Positions 8,972 through 18,167 of a DNA stretch of 64,000 bases are shown piece by piece. Location: the NCBI GenBank assembly GCA_019359395.1, contig JAHHHK010000004.1, forward strand, positions 62,001-126,000. The letters run 5' to 3'. Origin of the DNA: Komarekiella atlantica HA4396-MV6. GTDB lineage: Bacteria > Cyanobacteriota > Cyanobacteriia > Cyanobacteriales > Nostocaceae. The notes beneath the pieces were generated by a model. It made no database searches and was not told the DNA's origin. It saw only the letters and a list, made by a program, of their open reading frames with translations. Position numbers and translations under genes: made by a program. Numbering within the stretch: the stretch's first letter is position 1; each line of letters starts with the position of its first letter.

Positions 8972-9166
8972 ATGTACGACAAAGATGATATAAGGACAAT
9001 GATTGATGGCATGAGTTTATCTGGTGTGTTAGAGATACTTTCTCAAGTCTGTTACGAGAAAGCTGAACATTTAAGAACCAATTGGCAAGACCCTGACACT
9101 GCTAGAGCTTGGGAAAAAGTTGCCAGAGCTGTAGGAAAAATCAAGATAAAAACAGATTTATATTAA
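8972..9166 (+). CDS. Small conserved-looking protein, 64 residues
   Basis: MYDKDDIRTMIDGMSLSGVL continues into an amphipathic helical protein with a Cys-Tyr-Glu core and a Trp-rich middle (LRTNWQDPDTARAWEKVARA). A GGAG sequence lies about 10 bp before the ATG. No membrane segment or signal peptide is seen. Composition and start context look like a genuine small cyanobacterial gene; function is not known. It stands alone on the plus strand. Confidence 0.65.
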   Translation: MYDKDDIRTMIDGMSLSGVLEILSQVCYEKAEHLRTNWQDPDTARAWEKVARAVGKIKIKTDLY

Positions 9167-9279
9167 CTGGGTACTTAAATTTAAAACCTCGTGAGCGATC
9201 ACATCCAGGGTTTTCTGACATTTTGGGGTAAAAGCTGATACTATTACCCCAATTATGCTTTTTATGCTCTCAGCTTCTT

Positions 9280-9775
9280 CTCAAGAGTTCATAATACGAA
9301 TAAAAACGCATAGGGGAAAAGGTTAAAGGGAAAAGCGCAAAGTCGAGCCAGCGCTGCGTACCCTGCGGGAAGCAAGCTACGCAAAGCGTCTCGTTGGCGC
9401 AGCCTCTCGTAGAGAAGAGAAGAGAAGTTGGAGCGGAGGCTTCCTCCGTTCGTCGAAGACGTTGCCGCAGGCATCCAAACTTCGGGGAGGGAAACCCTTC
9501 CGTAGGCGACTGGCGTTCCTTGCAGAGGCTTCCTCCGATGGTCTGTTCACTGCCGAGAGGCGCAAAGCCTTGCGCCTCTCCCTTGTGTCCAGAGGACACA
9601 AGGCAACCGTTCTTTTAGAACGGTTGGGCAGTAAGACCCGCATAGCGATCAGAACTTTGTAAGAGGGGAAAAGGGGTAAACAGGTCGCGTCACTTGCGGG
9701 CGAAAGCGCGTAGCGGGACGTTCGCGTTCATCGTCTCGTAGAGAAGTTCGGTTTCTACCTTTTCCCCCGCCCCTT
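9280..9775. repeat. Block of dispersed repeat sequence
   Basis: About 500 bp of GC-rich, internally palindromic repeat mosaics containing TCTCGTAGAGAAG, ACTTGCGGGCGAAAGCG, GCGTAGCGGGACG and AAGCAAGCTACGCAAAGCG. Several open frames cross it on both strands, but all are repeat-derived. Part of it (about 9674-9775, flanked by GGGGTAAACAGGTCGC and a pyrimidine run) recurs at 28357-28488. Confidence 0.8.
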
Positions 9776-9873
9776 GTCCCCTGAGCCTTCTTAATAAAAA
9801 AGCATTTTAGCAACTAACAAATATTACTCAAGAGATCAGACTAAGGTCATGGTAGCTTAATAATAAATACCCG

Positions 9874-9904
9874 CTAGGCAGCCAGTACTGAGCTAGCTGC
9901 CTAG
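9874..9904 (+). repeat. Hairpin in the leader of the receiver gene
   Basis: CTAGGCAGC (9874-9882) pairs with GCTGCCTAG (9896-9904) around a 13-base loop. It lies about 50 bp upstream of the receiver gene and just before a second hairpin that involves the ribosome binding site. Role unknown. Confidence 0.55.
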
Positions 9905-9911
9905 TGGATTT

Positions 9912-9942
9912 CCTCCGTAATTGATTACGGCAACTAAGGAGG
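9912..9942 (+). promoter_or_regulatory. Hairpin able to mask the ribosome binding site
   Basis: CCTCC (9912-9916) is complementary to the Shine-Dalgarno GGAGG (9938-9942), and between them CCGTAA-TTGA-TTACGG (9915-9930) forms its own small stem. The two pairings share bases, so they could be alternative folds. The start codon follows at 9953. This is a direct observation of complementarity; regulation is inference. Confidence 0.45.
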
Positions 9943-9952
9943 CAATATTATC

Positions 9953-10426
9953 ATGGCAAATAATCCTGAAGATCAACATCCTCTAGATGTTACAAAAGAG
10001 TTTCAATCTCTAGATGGTATACAGGTTCTTGTAGTAGATGATAACGCCGATAGTCTGTTTTTAACTACCTGTATTCTTGAAAGCTACGGTAGTCGCGTAA
10101 TCACAGCAACATCAGCTTTACAAGCTCTTGAGGCAATTAAACAATTCAAATTTGACATTTTCATTTTTGACATCGCCATGCCAGAAATGGATGGATTTTC
10201 GTTAATCAGCAACATTAGAAAGATGACGCTCTCAGAAAAAGGACAGATTCCAGCTATTGCTTTAACTGCTTTAGGTTCTGAAGAAGGTTGCAGTCTTGCT
10301 CTCACATCTGGTTTTCAAAGCTACGTGAATAAGCCTGTAGAACCTACTCTTTTAATAGCAGAAATCACAAAACTTCTTCATCAGGGTTTTGTATTTAACA
10401 ATGGCAATGGGCAGCCTTGCATTTGA
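9953..10426 (+). CDS. Stand-alone CheY-like receiver protein
   Basis: A 157-residue protein with a 22-residue N-terminal extension and one receiver domain. It has the acidic pair in VLVVDDNADS, the phosphorylation site in FIFDIAMPEMDGFS, the Thr in AIALTALGS and the Lys in YVNKPVEP. There is no output domain. Such receivers are typically phosphorylated by hybrid kinases or relay phosphate to other proteins (family knowledge). A strong ribosome site (AAGGAGG) lies 10 bp upstream, within a possible hairpin. No kinase is adjacent, so the partner is unknown. Confidence 0.93.
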   Translation: MANNPEDQHPLDVTKEFQSLDGIQVLVVDDNADSLFLTTCILESYGSRVITATSALQALEAIKQFKFDIFIFDIAMPEMDGFSLISNIRKMTLSEKGQIPAIALTALGSEEGCSLALTSGFQSYVNKPVEPTLLIAEITKLLHQGFVFNNGNGQPCI

Positions 10427-10784
10427 GTGTATACCCCAGAGCGATCGCAATCTCTGCACTGATTAAAAATTACGGATATTTCCGCCACAGCTAGAGCCTA
10501 AGTAATTCGTCATGAGATAGTTAGGCGGCAGGGGGGCAGAGGGGCAGTGCGTCTCTACTTTGAGGCTGCGCCCTAAGCGTAGCTATGCCGCAGGCTTTAC
10601 GACTCCGCGGCAGTTGAGCGTAGTCGAAACTCAGTAACCGGGGCAGGGGGAGAGAATAATTAATGACTAATGACTAATGACAAACTCTATAAATTGTAAG
10701 ATTGAAGCGATCGCTCCAGAATTATTGAGGCATTCTGAAGTATGTTAATCCTCAGCCGTTAGTCGAATCAGAAGCTCAATATCA
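10427..10784. other. Intergenic region with repeat fragments
   Basis: Bases about 10525-10650 are dispersed repeat material (a G-rich run, then GCCCTAAGCGTAGCTATGCC and CGCAGGCTTTACGACTCC). AATGACTAATGACTAATGAC follows near 10660-10682. The last 100 bp should hold the promoter of the amidotransferase gene; no clear element is visible. Confidence 0.6.
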
Positions 10785-11558
10785 ATGTGCCAACTGCTCG
10801 GAATGAACTGCAATGTTCCAACGGATATTTGCTTTTCTTTTGAAGGGTTCTCTGCACGGGGAGGAAAAACGGATGATCATAGCGATGGTTGGGGCATTGC
10901 TTTCTTTGAAGGAAAGGGATGTCGAATGTTTTTGGATGCTCAACCTTCTGTTGCTTCTCCGGTAGCAGAGTTTGTCCGAAGCTATCCCATCCACTCGACC
11001 CATGTAATTGCTCATATCCGCAAAGCTACTCAAGGTGAAGTTGCCCTTCACAACTGCCATCCTTTCCGCAGGGAATTGTGGGGGAAGTATTGGGTATTTG
11101 CCCACAATGGAAATTTGCCAGATTTTCAACCAGAAAACATGGGCTTTTATCAAGCCGTAGGTAACACCGATAGTGAAAAAGCATTCTGCTTGATGCTGGA
11201 AACGTTACGCCGACGCTTTCCTGATGGTGAGCCTACCATCAAGGAACTGTACTTAGTATTACGCGAAATTACTGAATTAATTGCCTCTAAGGGCATTTTT
11301 AACTACCTATTATCAGATGGAGAGCACTTTTTTGCTTACTGTTCAACCAAGCTCAGCTACATTGTGCGTCAAGCACCTTTTGCTGCTGCTCACTTGATTG
11401 ACCAAGACATGACCGTAGATTTTCGAGAGTTGACTACTGAGAGCGATCGCGTCGCTGTCATTGCCACTACCCCTCTCACCGATAACGAAGTTTGGACGCC
11501 AATCACACTGGGAGAACTACTAGTATTTCAGGACGGTTTACCCTTGAAATTTGCTTAA
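10785..11558 (+). CDS. Class II glutamine amidotransferase (YafJ/GATase_6 type)
   Basis: A 257-residue protein that begins MCQLLGMNCN, so Cys2 becomes the N-terminal nucleophile after Met removal. Further family motifs are SDGWGIAFFE, HVIAHIRKAT, NCHPFRREL and the loop WVFAHNGNL. These residues form the glutaminase site of N-terminal-nucleophile amidotransferases, which release ammonia from glutamine. No synthase domain is fused, so the acceptor is unknown. It sits about 210 bp upstream of the sulfate-binding protein gene on the same strand; a functional link to sulfate uptake is not evident. Confidence 0.9.
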   Translation: MCQLLGMNCNVPTDICFSFEGFSARGGKTDDHSDGWGIAFFEGKGCRMFLDAQPSVASPVAEFVRSYPIHSTHVIAHIRKATQGEVALHNCHPFRRELWGKYWVFAHNGNLPDFQPENMGFYQAVGNTDSEKAFCLMLETLRRRFPDGEPTIKELYLVLREITELIASKGIFNYLLSDGEHFFAYCSTKLSYIVRQAPFAAAHLIDQDMTVDFRELTTESDRVAVIATTPLTDNEVWTPITLGELLVFQDGLPLKFA

Positions 11559-11769
11559 TACAGCAGTCGAAGTATGTGATGACAATTTGATACTTGAAGC
11601 TCTTAACGGTTTTAATCATCAAACTGGTGGTAAAATCTCCATATTCTCTATCGAGAATGTGCTGTTATCCTCTGGCGTTTGCGATCGGATACCTGCAATA
11701 ATCTACTACCATAAACAGTATATAACTGTATTCCCATCAATTAACTGTACTTATAGAGGAGGATACGAG

Positions 11770-12939
11770 ATGACTTTGTGGCAGCGCCCACTGAAAAGAT
11801 TCCAAGCGATGTCTCGCGACAAGCTGCTTTGCATCTACGCTGAACAAAGAACACGGTTCAGACTGAATTCGCTTAAAGGCTTTGTATCGCTCTTTGTAGT
11901 AGGAGCCGTTTTGAGTGTGGCACTCGCCGCCTGCTCTGGTGAAAATGCCAGTAATTCGACTACTGAAGCCCCTGCGGCTAGTCCTGTTGCTGCCAACAAG
12001 CAGAATGTTGAACTAACGCTGGTTTCTTTTGCTGTCACCAAAGCAGCTCACGAAGCCATCATTCCTAAGTTTGTAGAACAGTGGAAGAAAGAGCATAATC
12101 AAACCGTCAGCTTCAAACAAAGCTATGGCGGCTCTGGTTCCCAAACTCGTGCTGTTATCGATGGTTTGGAAGCAGATATTGTCCACTTAGCATTAGCTGG
12201 AGACACCCAAAAGATTGAGAAGGCTGGATTGATTCAGCCAGGATGGGAAAAAGAAGTTCCCAATAATGGCATTGTCTCCAAATCTGTGGCGGCGCTAATA
12301 ACTCGTCCAGGAAATCCTAAAGGCATCAAGACCTGGGAAGATTTAGTGAAAGGTGATGTAAAAGTGATTACCGCTGATCCTAAAACTTCAGGTATTGCTA
12401 GGTGGAATTTCCTCGCGTTGTGGAATTCCGTGATTAAAACTGGTGGAGATGAAGCTAAAGCTACTGAATATGTGACTAAAGTTTACAGTAATGTGCCAAT
12501 TCTGACTAAAGATGCGCGAGAAGCGACTGACACCTTTGCTAAGCAAGGTCAGGGAGATGTTTTAATTAATTACGAAAACGAAGTTCTCTTGGCACAACAA
12601 AAGGGTGAGAAAGTTGATTATGTCGTTCCTGAAGTAAATATATCTATCGACAATCCAATCGCTGTGGTAGACAAGAACGTCGATAAGCACGGCAACCGCG
12701 AAGTTGCTGAAGGTTTTGTTAAATTCCTTTATACCCCAGAAGCACAGCAAGAGTTTATCAAGTTGGGATTCCGCCCTGTAAATGAGGAAATAGCCCAAAC
12801 TAAAGCAGCTACAGATAAATTTCCCAAAGTGAAAACTCTGGGTACAGTTCAGGACTTTGGTGGTTGGGAAGCAATTGATCAGAAGTTCTTTGTAGATGGG
12901 GGTATATTTGATAAAATCCAAGCTCAAAGGAAACGGTAA
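11770..12939 (+). CDS. sbpA: Sulfate-binding lipoprotein/periplasmic protein of sulfate ABC transporter
   Basis: 389 residues from the ATG at 11770, chosen because GAGGAGG lies 8 bp upstream; the frame is open further but without such a site. A hydrophobic segment ending SVALAAC is a lipobox-like or signal-peptide cleavage region after an unusually long basic N-terminus of about 45 residues. The mature part has sulfate-binding protein signatures: SYGGSGSQTRAV, DIVHLALAGDT, LITRPGNPKGI, ITADPKTSG and GDVLINYENE. It delivers periplasmic sulfate (or thiosulfate) to the CysT/CysW channel encoded next. Genes for the full transporter follow on the same strand. Confidence 0.95.
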   Translation: MTLWQRPLKRFQAMSRDKLLCIYAEQRTRFRLNSLKGFVSLFVVGAVLSVALAACSGENASNSTTEAPAASPVAANKQNVELTLVSFAVTKAAHEAIIPKFVEQWKKEHNQTVSFKQSYGGSGSQTRAVIDGLEADIVHLALAGDTQKIEKAGLIQPGWEKEVPNNGIVSKSVAALITRPGNPKGIKTWEDLVKGDVKVITADPKTSGIARWNFLALWNSVIKTGGDEAKATEYVTKVYSNVPILTKDAREATDTFAKQGQGDVLINYENEVLLAQQKGEKVDYVVPEVNISIDNPIAVVDKNVDKHGNREVAEGFVKFLYTPEAQQEFIKLGFRPVNEEIAQTKAATDKFPKVKTLGTVQDFGGWEAIDQKFFVDGGIFDKIQAQRKR

Positions 12940-13045
12940 TTAATTATTAGTTGATAGTCAGTCGTTACTGTTAGTAGAAAAAATAGCTGACTATTAACTA
13001 CCAAAATAAAAATTCTTGTGAGTTTGAAATTTTGAATTCTTGACT

Positions 13046-13915
13046 ATGACTTTATTTCCTTCTGTAGAAATTGACCGTAAAACTCCAGCTTGGAAGGGAT
13101 TTCTCCATCAGTTATTGCACCTTCCTTGGACATGGCGAATTACCCTAGGGTATCTAACAGTGATGTTGTTTATCCCCATAGTTGCCATGTTCCTAAAAGC
13201 GAGTACGGAACCTCCGGCGAGATTTTGGGCGATCGCAACTAGTGATATCGCGCTAGCAACATATAATGTCACTTTTGTCACGTCAATGCTAGCGGCTTTG
13301 ATCAATGGAATCTTTGGTACTTTGATTGCTTGGGTTTTAGTTCGCTATGACTTTCCTCTGAAACGGGTGATTGATGCCACAGTGGATTTACCCTTTGCCC
13401 TGCCAACATCGGTAGCAGGGTTAACACTAGCAACAGTTTACAGTGATAACGGCTGGATTGGTTCGCTACTAGCACCTCTAGGGATTAAAGTATCTTTCAC
13501 TCGTTTGGGCGTATGGGTGGCGATGGTATTTATCTCACTGCCTTTTGTAGTCAGAACAGTGCAACCTGTGCTTCAGGAAATGGAACATGAAATTGAAGAA
13601 GCTTCCTGGTGTCTGGGTGCTTCTCAATGGCAGACATTCTGGAAAGTGATTTTGCCGCCATTGTTTCCGACAATTTTGACTGGTGTTGCTCTGGGTTTCT
13701 CCCGTGCAGTTGGGGAGTATGGTTCAACGGTGATTATCTCTTCCAATACGCCTTTCCAAGATTTAATCGCACCTGTACTAATTTTCCAACGCTTAGAGCA
13801 GTATGACTATTCTGGTGCAACCGTAATTGGTGTGGTTCTACTGGCAATTTCATTAGTGCTATTACTGGCAATTAATTTCTTACAAGCATGGGCAAGGCGA
13901 TATGACAGTAAATGA
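13046..13915 (+). CDS. cysT: Sulfate ABC transporter permease CysT
   Basis: 289 residues from ATG 13046 (a TTG two codons upstream is less likely). It is an integral inner-membrane protein with about six hydrophobic segments and the EAA loop that docks onto the ATPase ([20 protein letters not shown]). The sequence [19 protein letters not shown] is characteristic of CysT. It overlaps the next gene by 14 bp, showing translational coupling with cysW. It lies about 105 bp after sbpA. Confidence 0.96.
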   Translation: MTLFPSVEIDRKTPAWKGFLHQLLHLPWTWRITLGYLTVMLFIPIVAMFLKASTEPPARFWAIATSDIALATYNVTFVTSMLAALINGIFGTLIAWVLVRYDFPLKRVIDATVDLPFALPTSVAGLTLATVYSDNGWIGSLLAPLGIKVSFTRLGVWVAMVFISLPFVVRTVQPVLQEMEHEIEEASWCLGASQWQTFWKVILPPLFPTILTGVALGFSRAVGEYGSTVIISSNTPFQDLIAPVLIFQRLEQYDYSGATVIGVVLLAISLVLLLAINFLQAWARRYDSK

Positions 13916-14777
13916 GCCAAGTTTTCACTCATCTGGGTCTAATACAGGTACAGTCAAGCCAAAACAGCAGAAGAGTTGGGTTCCAACACTTTTGATTGGT
14001 ATAGCAGTTGTCTATTTAGCCTTAGTTCAATACATCCCTGCACTCAACGTTTTTTTCCAAGCCTTTAGAAAGGGGGTTGGGCCGTTTTTATCTAACCTGA
14101 CACACCCCGCCTTTCTCCATGCAGCCGGACTGACGCTGTTATTGGCTTTGATTGCTTTACCTGTGAATACAGTATTTGGACTGTGTGCAGCTTGGGCGAT
14201 CGCTCGCCATAAGTTTCCTGGACGCGCCGTAGTTCTGAGTATTATTGACTTGCCATTTTCAATATCGCCCGTAGTTGCAGGATTAATGATTGTACTCCTC
14301 TACGGACGAAATGGATGGTTTGGGCCTTGGCTGCAAGCACATGATATCAAGATTATCTTTGCCTTTCCCGGCATGGTGCTAGCTACGGCATTTGTGAGTA
14401 TGCCTTTTGTTGCTAGAGAAGTGATTCCTGTTTTAGAGGAGTTTGGCAAGGATCAAGAAGAAGCAGCTAAAACCCTAGGTGCAAATGATTGGCAGATATT
14501 CTGGCGTGTTACTTTGCCTAGTATCCGTTGGGGTTTACTCTACGGCTTGATTTTGACTAATGCCAGAGCAATGGGTGAATTCGGAGCGGTTTCAGTAGTA
14601 TCTGGTAACATTGCTAATACAACCCAGAGCTTACCATTATTTGTAGAAGACGCTTACAAACAATATGAAACTGAAGCTGCTTTCTCTGCGGCTGTATTAT
14701 TGGCACTACTAGCAGTAGTTACTTTAGTGCTGAAAGAGATTTTAGAACGAAAAACTCGTATTAAAGATGTTGAATAG
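13902..14777 (+). CDS. cysW: Sulfate ABC transporter permease CysW
   Basis: A 291-residue inner-membrane permease, the partner of CysT. It carries [20 protein letters not shown] and the EAA loop [20 protein letters not shown], and about six membrane segments. Its ATG lies inside the last codons of cysT (overlap ATGACAGTAAATGA). Unlike many sulfate operons, cysA does not follow directly. It comes about 4.1 kb downstream, after NIL genes and an inverted P450/AraC pair. Confidence 0.96.
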   Translation: MTVNEPSFHSSGSNTGTVKPKQQKSWVPTLLIGIAVVYLALVQYIPALNVFFQAFRKGVGPFLSNLTHPAFLHAAGLTLLLALIALPVNTVFGLCAAWAIARHKFPGRAVVLSIIDLPFSISPVVAGLMIVLLYGRNGWFGPWLQAHDIKIIFAFPGMVLATAFVSMPFVAREVIPVLEEFGKDQEEAAKTLGANDWQIFWRVTLPSIRWGLLYGLILTNARAMGEFGAVSVVSGNIANTTQSLPLFVEDAYKQYETEAAFSAAVLLALLAVVTLVLKEILERKTRIKDVE

Positions 14778-14820
14778 GACAATTAAGTAGGTAGGTATAA
14801 TTAAATACAAAAAAATCTTA

Positions 14821-14883
14821 GTTCGTAGTGAGCGATTCATCGCTCAAAACAAAGATGATCAGGACTAAAGTCCCTACTACAAA
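14821..14883. repeat. Dispersed palindromic repeat (GTTCGTAG...CTACTACAAAC family)
   Basis: Begins GTTCGTAGTGAGCGATTC and ends GACTAAAGTCCCTACTAC-AAAC. The outer GTAGTnAG and CTnACTAC ends are inverted. A second copy lies at 32774-32831. A short open frame starting inside this copy and running to 15052 is therefore not called as a gene. Confidence 0.8.
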
Positions 14884-15054
14884 CTTTAATTTATTTACGC
14901 CTAGCTACTTAAGCAGCTATAAAAGTTATCCAAACGATAACTACAAGCAAATCGTGGGATCTGGTACGATCCGCTTAATACTTATAAAAAAATCACCATT
15001 AGAGGTAAAAGTAGTTCCGTACCAATCCCGATCAGAAATTAAAATAATTTAGAT

Positions 15055-15321
15055 ATGGCTAGTGACAATACGCTTACCCATAAACGGATTCGAGTCAGGA
15101 TTCCCAAAGACTATCACTCCCAACCTGTTATTTCTCGCCTAGTGTCTGACTACGGTCTGACTGTAAATATTACTGCGGCAATTCTGGGAGCCAATGCTGT
15201 TGGTGATGGTTGGTTTGACCTTGATCTCCAAGGAACAAATACACAAATTCAAAATGGGTTGACATACCTTCATGAATTAGAACTTGAAGTCTGGGATGAC
15301 ACCAAAACAGATGATTGGTAA
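15055..15321 (+). CDS. Stand-alone NIL-domain protein
   Basis: 88 residues, almost entirely one NIL domain: IRVRIPKDYHSQPVISRLVS, YGLTVNITAAILG, GDGWFDLDLQG, LTYLHELELEVW. The NIL domain is best known at the C-terminus of the methionine importer ATPase MetN, where it binds methionine and inhibits transport (family knowledge). Here it is a separate small protein 277 bp behind cysW, with relatives fused in tandem just upstream of cysA. I infer a sensor or modulator of the sulfate transporter. No signal peptide or metal-binding cysteines are present. Confidence 0.88.
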   Translation: MASDNTLTHKRIRVRIPKDYHSQPVISRLVSDYGLTVNITAAILGANAVGDGWFDLDLQGTNTQIQNGLTYLHELELEVWDDTKTDDW

Positions 15322-15395
15322 AATCATTTTCCATCCATAGCGATAACGAAAAAATTCTTCTTATGGCAGTAGGGCTGTCAAGTTTACTATGCTTT

Positions 15396-16736
15396 TCAAA
15401 GAATTTTCAATAGCACTTGTAGTTTTTCTTCTACTTGAAACGGTGGTTGTTGGTAGTTGATAGTTTTATATTCTGGTGTCACGCTCCAATCATATCGTTG
15501 CAGCAACGTTGCCAAAAAAATCTTCATCTCCATTTTGGCAAACTCCATCCCGATGCATATATGTTCGCCACCGCCAAAACCAATTAAAGCAAAGGGATCT
15601 TTTTTATCCTCTTCGCGGGGAGGTGCAAAGCGTTCTGGATCAAACCGTTCTGGGTTAGTATAAATTTCTGGTAAGCGATGCGTTAATCCTTGAGCAATAA
15701 TAATCACCCAACCAGGAGGAATGCGATAGCCTGCATATTCAATTTCTTTCACAACTCCCCGCAATAGTATTACACCCGCGGGATTGTAAAGGCGCTCTAT
15801 TTCTTTTAAAAAGTAAGTCATTTGGTTAAGTTGTTTGAGGTGTCCCAAGTGCAAAGGTTCATCTCCTACAACTTGTGTTAGTTCTTGACGGAGTTTATCG
15901 CGCCATTGCGAATATCTTGCTAATTCAACCATTGCCCATGTTAAAGATGTGGCATTAGTAAAATGTGCTGCATTTAGCAAGTGTATTAGTTCGTCTATAA
16001 TTTGTGAGTGGGCTAAATTATTGCCCTCTTCATCCACTGCTGCAAGAAACAATCCTAATACGTCACAAGATTCCTTTAAGTTGCCTTGCATTTGGCGATC
16101 GCTAATAATATTTTGTAAGAAGGCTTTAAGTTGACGACGAGCTTTCTGGGAGCGACCATATTTTGTAAATGGTAAATCTAACCGCAATAACGTTAATGCT
16201 CCCTGCATCAAATTGTTATACAACTGTTCAACTTGCTCAACTTCATTTTGTAGCTGAACACCCAATAATAGACGAATCCCAATTCGTAATGCTAGCTGGT
16301 TAAATTCATTTTTAATAGCAATTGTACTGTGTTCCGCCCAGTTTTCTAGGCAGTTGTTAACTTCGATTTGCATAATATCAAAGTAATTAGCAATGGCTTT
16401 CCCGTGAAACGCCGGAGCCATTAAGCGACGGGTGCGGCGATGTTCTTCTTCATCTTGAAGCATCATGGGACGACCGAAAATATGTTCCATAGCCGATTTC
16501 CATCCTAAGTAAGAAGATACATGGTCGGCTTTTTCTTGTAAAATTAATTTATTTGCTTCTGTCCCTACCAAAACTGCATGTTTGGTTCCTAAGATGCTGG
16601 TTTTGAAAACAGGGCCGTATTGCTCGTAGTTCTTTGCTAATCCCCATCCTTGAGTAGCAAATAATCGAAGAGTCTCGCCTAAAATGGGTAGCCCAAAGCT
16701 ACCGGGCATTTCCTCTGCTGATTTGAGTTGTGACAT
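15396..16736 (-). CDS. Cytochrome P450 (CYP120-like)
   Basis: A 446-residue heme monooxygenase. It starts with a proline-rich hinge (PGSFGLPILGETLRL), similar to cyanobacterial CYP120. The K-helix ExxR is EIER and the heme-binding loop is FGGGEHICIGMEFA with Cys394 as thiolate ligand. The I-helix reads AAHFTNATS, where P450s usually have (A/G)Gx(D/E)T; the acidic residue before Thr is Phe here. CYP120 members hydroxylate retinoids (family knowledge); the substrate of this one is unknown. GGGA provides a ribosome site just before ATG. It lies downstream of an AraC gene on the same strand and reads against the sulfate genes. Confidence 0.94.
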   Translation of the reverse strand: MSQLKSAEEMPGSFGLPILGETLRLFATQGWGLAKNYEQYGPVFKTSILGTKHAVLVGTEANKLILQEKADHVSSYLGWKSAMEHIFGRPMMLQDEEEHRRTRRLMAPAFHGKAIANYFDIMQIEVNNCLENWAEHSTIAIKNEFNQLALRIGIRLLLGVQLQNEVEQVEQLYNNLMQGALTLLRLDLPFTKYGRSQKARRQLKAFLQNIISDRQMQGNLKESCDVLGLFLAAVDEEGNNLAHSQIIDELIHLLNAAHFTNATSLTWAMVELARYSQWRDKLRQELTQVVGDEPLHLGHLKQLNQMTYFLKEIERLYNPAGVILLRGVVKEIEYAGYRIPPGWVIIIAQGLTHRLPEIYTNPERFDPERFAPPREEDKKDPFALIGFGGGEHICIGMEFAKMEMKIFLATLLQRYDWSVTPEYKTINYQQPPFQVEEKLQVLLKIL

Positions 16737-16748
16737 TTTTTCCCTTTC

Positions 16749-16797
16749 AGATTTCCGACTTCTTAGATTCCCAACTTATTAAATAAGTCGGAAATCT
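16749..16797 (-). promoter_or_regulatory. 13-bp inverted repeat just upstream of the P450 start
   Basis: AGATTTCCGACTT (16749-16761) is the perfect reverse complement of AAGTCGGAAATCT (16785-16797), 23 bases apart. The structure ends 12 bp before the P450 ATG. It could be an attenuator or terminator between the AraC gene and the P450, or a regulator-binding site. There is no T-run on the minus strand after the stem. Confidence 0.5.
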
Positions 16798-16873
16798 TGT
16801 TATTAAGTTTAGTACTGACAAGATAATCTTGTCTCGCGCAATCTTCCGAAAACTAGCGCAATCTTCCAAAAAT

Positions 16874-17767
16874 TCAAAGTGCTTTCTTAAATGCTTGAGG
16901 AGTGACGCCGATATATTTACGAAAAACTTTAGCAAAATGACTTTGACTTTGAAATCCTACTAATTGAGAAACTTGCATAACTGATAATTCTTGCGTCAGT
17001 AAATATTTGGCTTTCTCAATTCGGCATTTAGTGACATACTGGTGAGGTGCAATTCCTGTTGATTGTTTAAACAAGCTAGCAAAATAGTGCGGACTCATTT
17101 GAACGATCGCAGCAATTTCTGCTAATGATAAATTTTGTTCTAAGTTATCGTTAATATAGGCGATCGCTTCTTTTAATTTGTGTTTCGGTAATCCACCAGT
17201 ATATTCCCTAATAATGGATTTATGTGTCGAATAGCGTTTCAACAAATGCACTACTAACATATTTGCTGCTGATTCTAAATAGAGATAACTATCAAATCCA
17301 CTAGTCTCTATTTCTTGTTTGAGTGTCAGCCCAATTTGCTGAATTAGTGGGTCGTGCGCTTGCAACTGTTGTACAATTTCAACCGTATCAGCATCTACTG
17401 ATTCGTAGGCAACACGAGTAATTATTGCTGGTTCAATACCGATGTGAATAAACCCTAAATCCTGCTCAAATTGTACTGCTGGAGATATTTGGTGAGCCGG
17501 AAAAATTCCCACATCGGTTGTTGTATAGGATTTGCTTTGCCAGTGTCCGTTGATTTTTAATTTTGCTTGAAACTCTCTACTGTAAATAGTAACAATATGC
17601 TGAAAAGGAGATGTCTCAGGGAGTTTATAGTTAGATTGGCGATGATAGGCAAAATAAAAACCATTCCAACCAGCCACCGGGGTAGAAATAATTAAAGGTT
17701 TGGGAAGGAATTGTTTTAATTTATCTGGTTGGGCGGCATTAATTCTAAAAGCTTGCTGTGTTTGCAT
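16874..17767 (-). CDS. AraC-family transcriptional regulator
   Basis: 297 residues. The C-terminal ~100 residues form the two-helix-turn-helix AraC domain (LSLAEIAAIVQMSPHYFASL, then LSVMQVSQLVGFQSQSHFAK, FRKYIGVTPQAF). The N-terminal 190 residues are a ligand-sensing region without a clear named fold. It is followed after 137 bp by the P450 on the same strand, so it is the natural candidate for P450 control. Effector unknown. Confidence 0.93.
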   Translation of the reverse strand: MQTQQAFRINAAQPDKLKQFLPKPLIISTPVAGWNGFYFAYHRQSNYKLPETSPFQHIVTIYSREFQAKLKINGHWQSKSYTTTDVGIFPAHQISPAVQFEQDLGFIHIGIEPAIITRVAYESVDADTVEIVQQLQAHDPLIQQIGLTLKQEIETSGFDSYLYLESAANMLVVHLLKRYSTHKSIIREYTGGLPKHKLKEAIAYINDNLEQNLSLAEIAAIVQMSPHYFASLFKQSTGIAPHQYVTKCRIEKAKYLLTQELSVMQVSQLVGFQSQSHFAKVFRKYIGVTPQAFKKAL

Positions 17768-18111
17768 TACCCATTCACGCTAAAGATTTTTAATTATTAA
17801 ATTAAGCTGTTATGTATTTTAGTTGCATATTTACTCGTGAGAGTCGTCATTTGTCATTAATTATTCTCTCCTCTTACCCCTCTTATATGTAATCACCATA
17901 TTCTTGATTGAGATTATGGTGTTTGCTCTTGCTATTTCATCTAGATACCTGTACTATCTATTACCAAACAATAAAATACTAGATCCTGAGCGATAAACTG
18001 TAGATTTTTAGATAGGGAGTATAGAGTCAGTATGTGACTAGATATCTGCAATAGATGGAAACGTACCTCATTGAAAGGGATTAGGGATTGGGTATTTTAT
18101 TTATTCACCTT
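17768..18111. other. Intergenic region upstream of AraC and NIL genes
   Basis: About 345 bp between diverging genes. It should hold the AraC promoter. It contains a short repeat-like GAGAGTCGTCATTTGTCATTAAT (17838-17860) and AT-rich DNA; no operator or RNA structure is clear. Confidence 0.4.
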
Positions 18112-18167
18112 GTCCCCTAGTCCCCATTCCCCAGTCCCCAGTCCCCAGTCCCCGTTCCCCGTTCCCC
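18112..18167 (+). repeat. Heptameric short tandem repeats (STRR)
   Basis: A run of 7-base units of the type AGTCCCC, GTTCCCC and ATTCCCC ends directly at the ATG of the double-NIL gene (18168). Such heptamer arrays are typical of heterocystous cyanobacteria (established knowledge). The position is unusual because the array occupies the place of the ribosome binding site. Confidence 0.85.

Noticed and set aside
9280-9660. Several overlapping open frames of 60-110 codons on both strands
   Set aside because: They are translations of a GC-rich dispersed repeat that recurs elsewhere in the window; no start context or family likeness.
11551-11769. N-terminal extension of the sulfate-binding protein by 73 codons
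   Set aside because: The extension overlaps the end of the amidotransferase gene and has no signal-peptide logic; GAGGAGG before ATG 11770 marks the start.
14828-15052. 74-codon frame before the NIL gene
   Set aside because: It starts inside a dispersed palindromic repeat and has no recognisable protein features.
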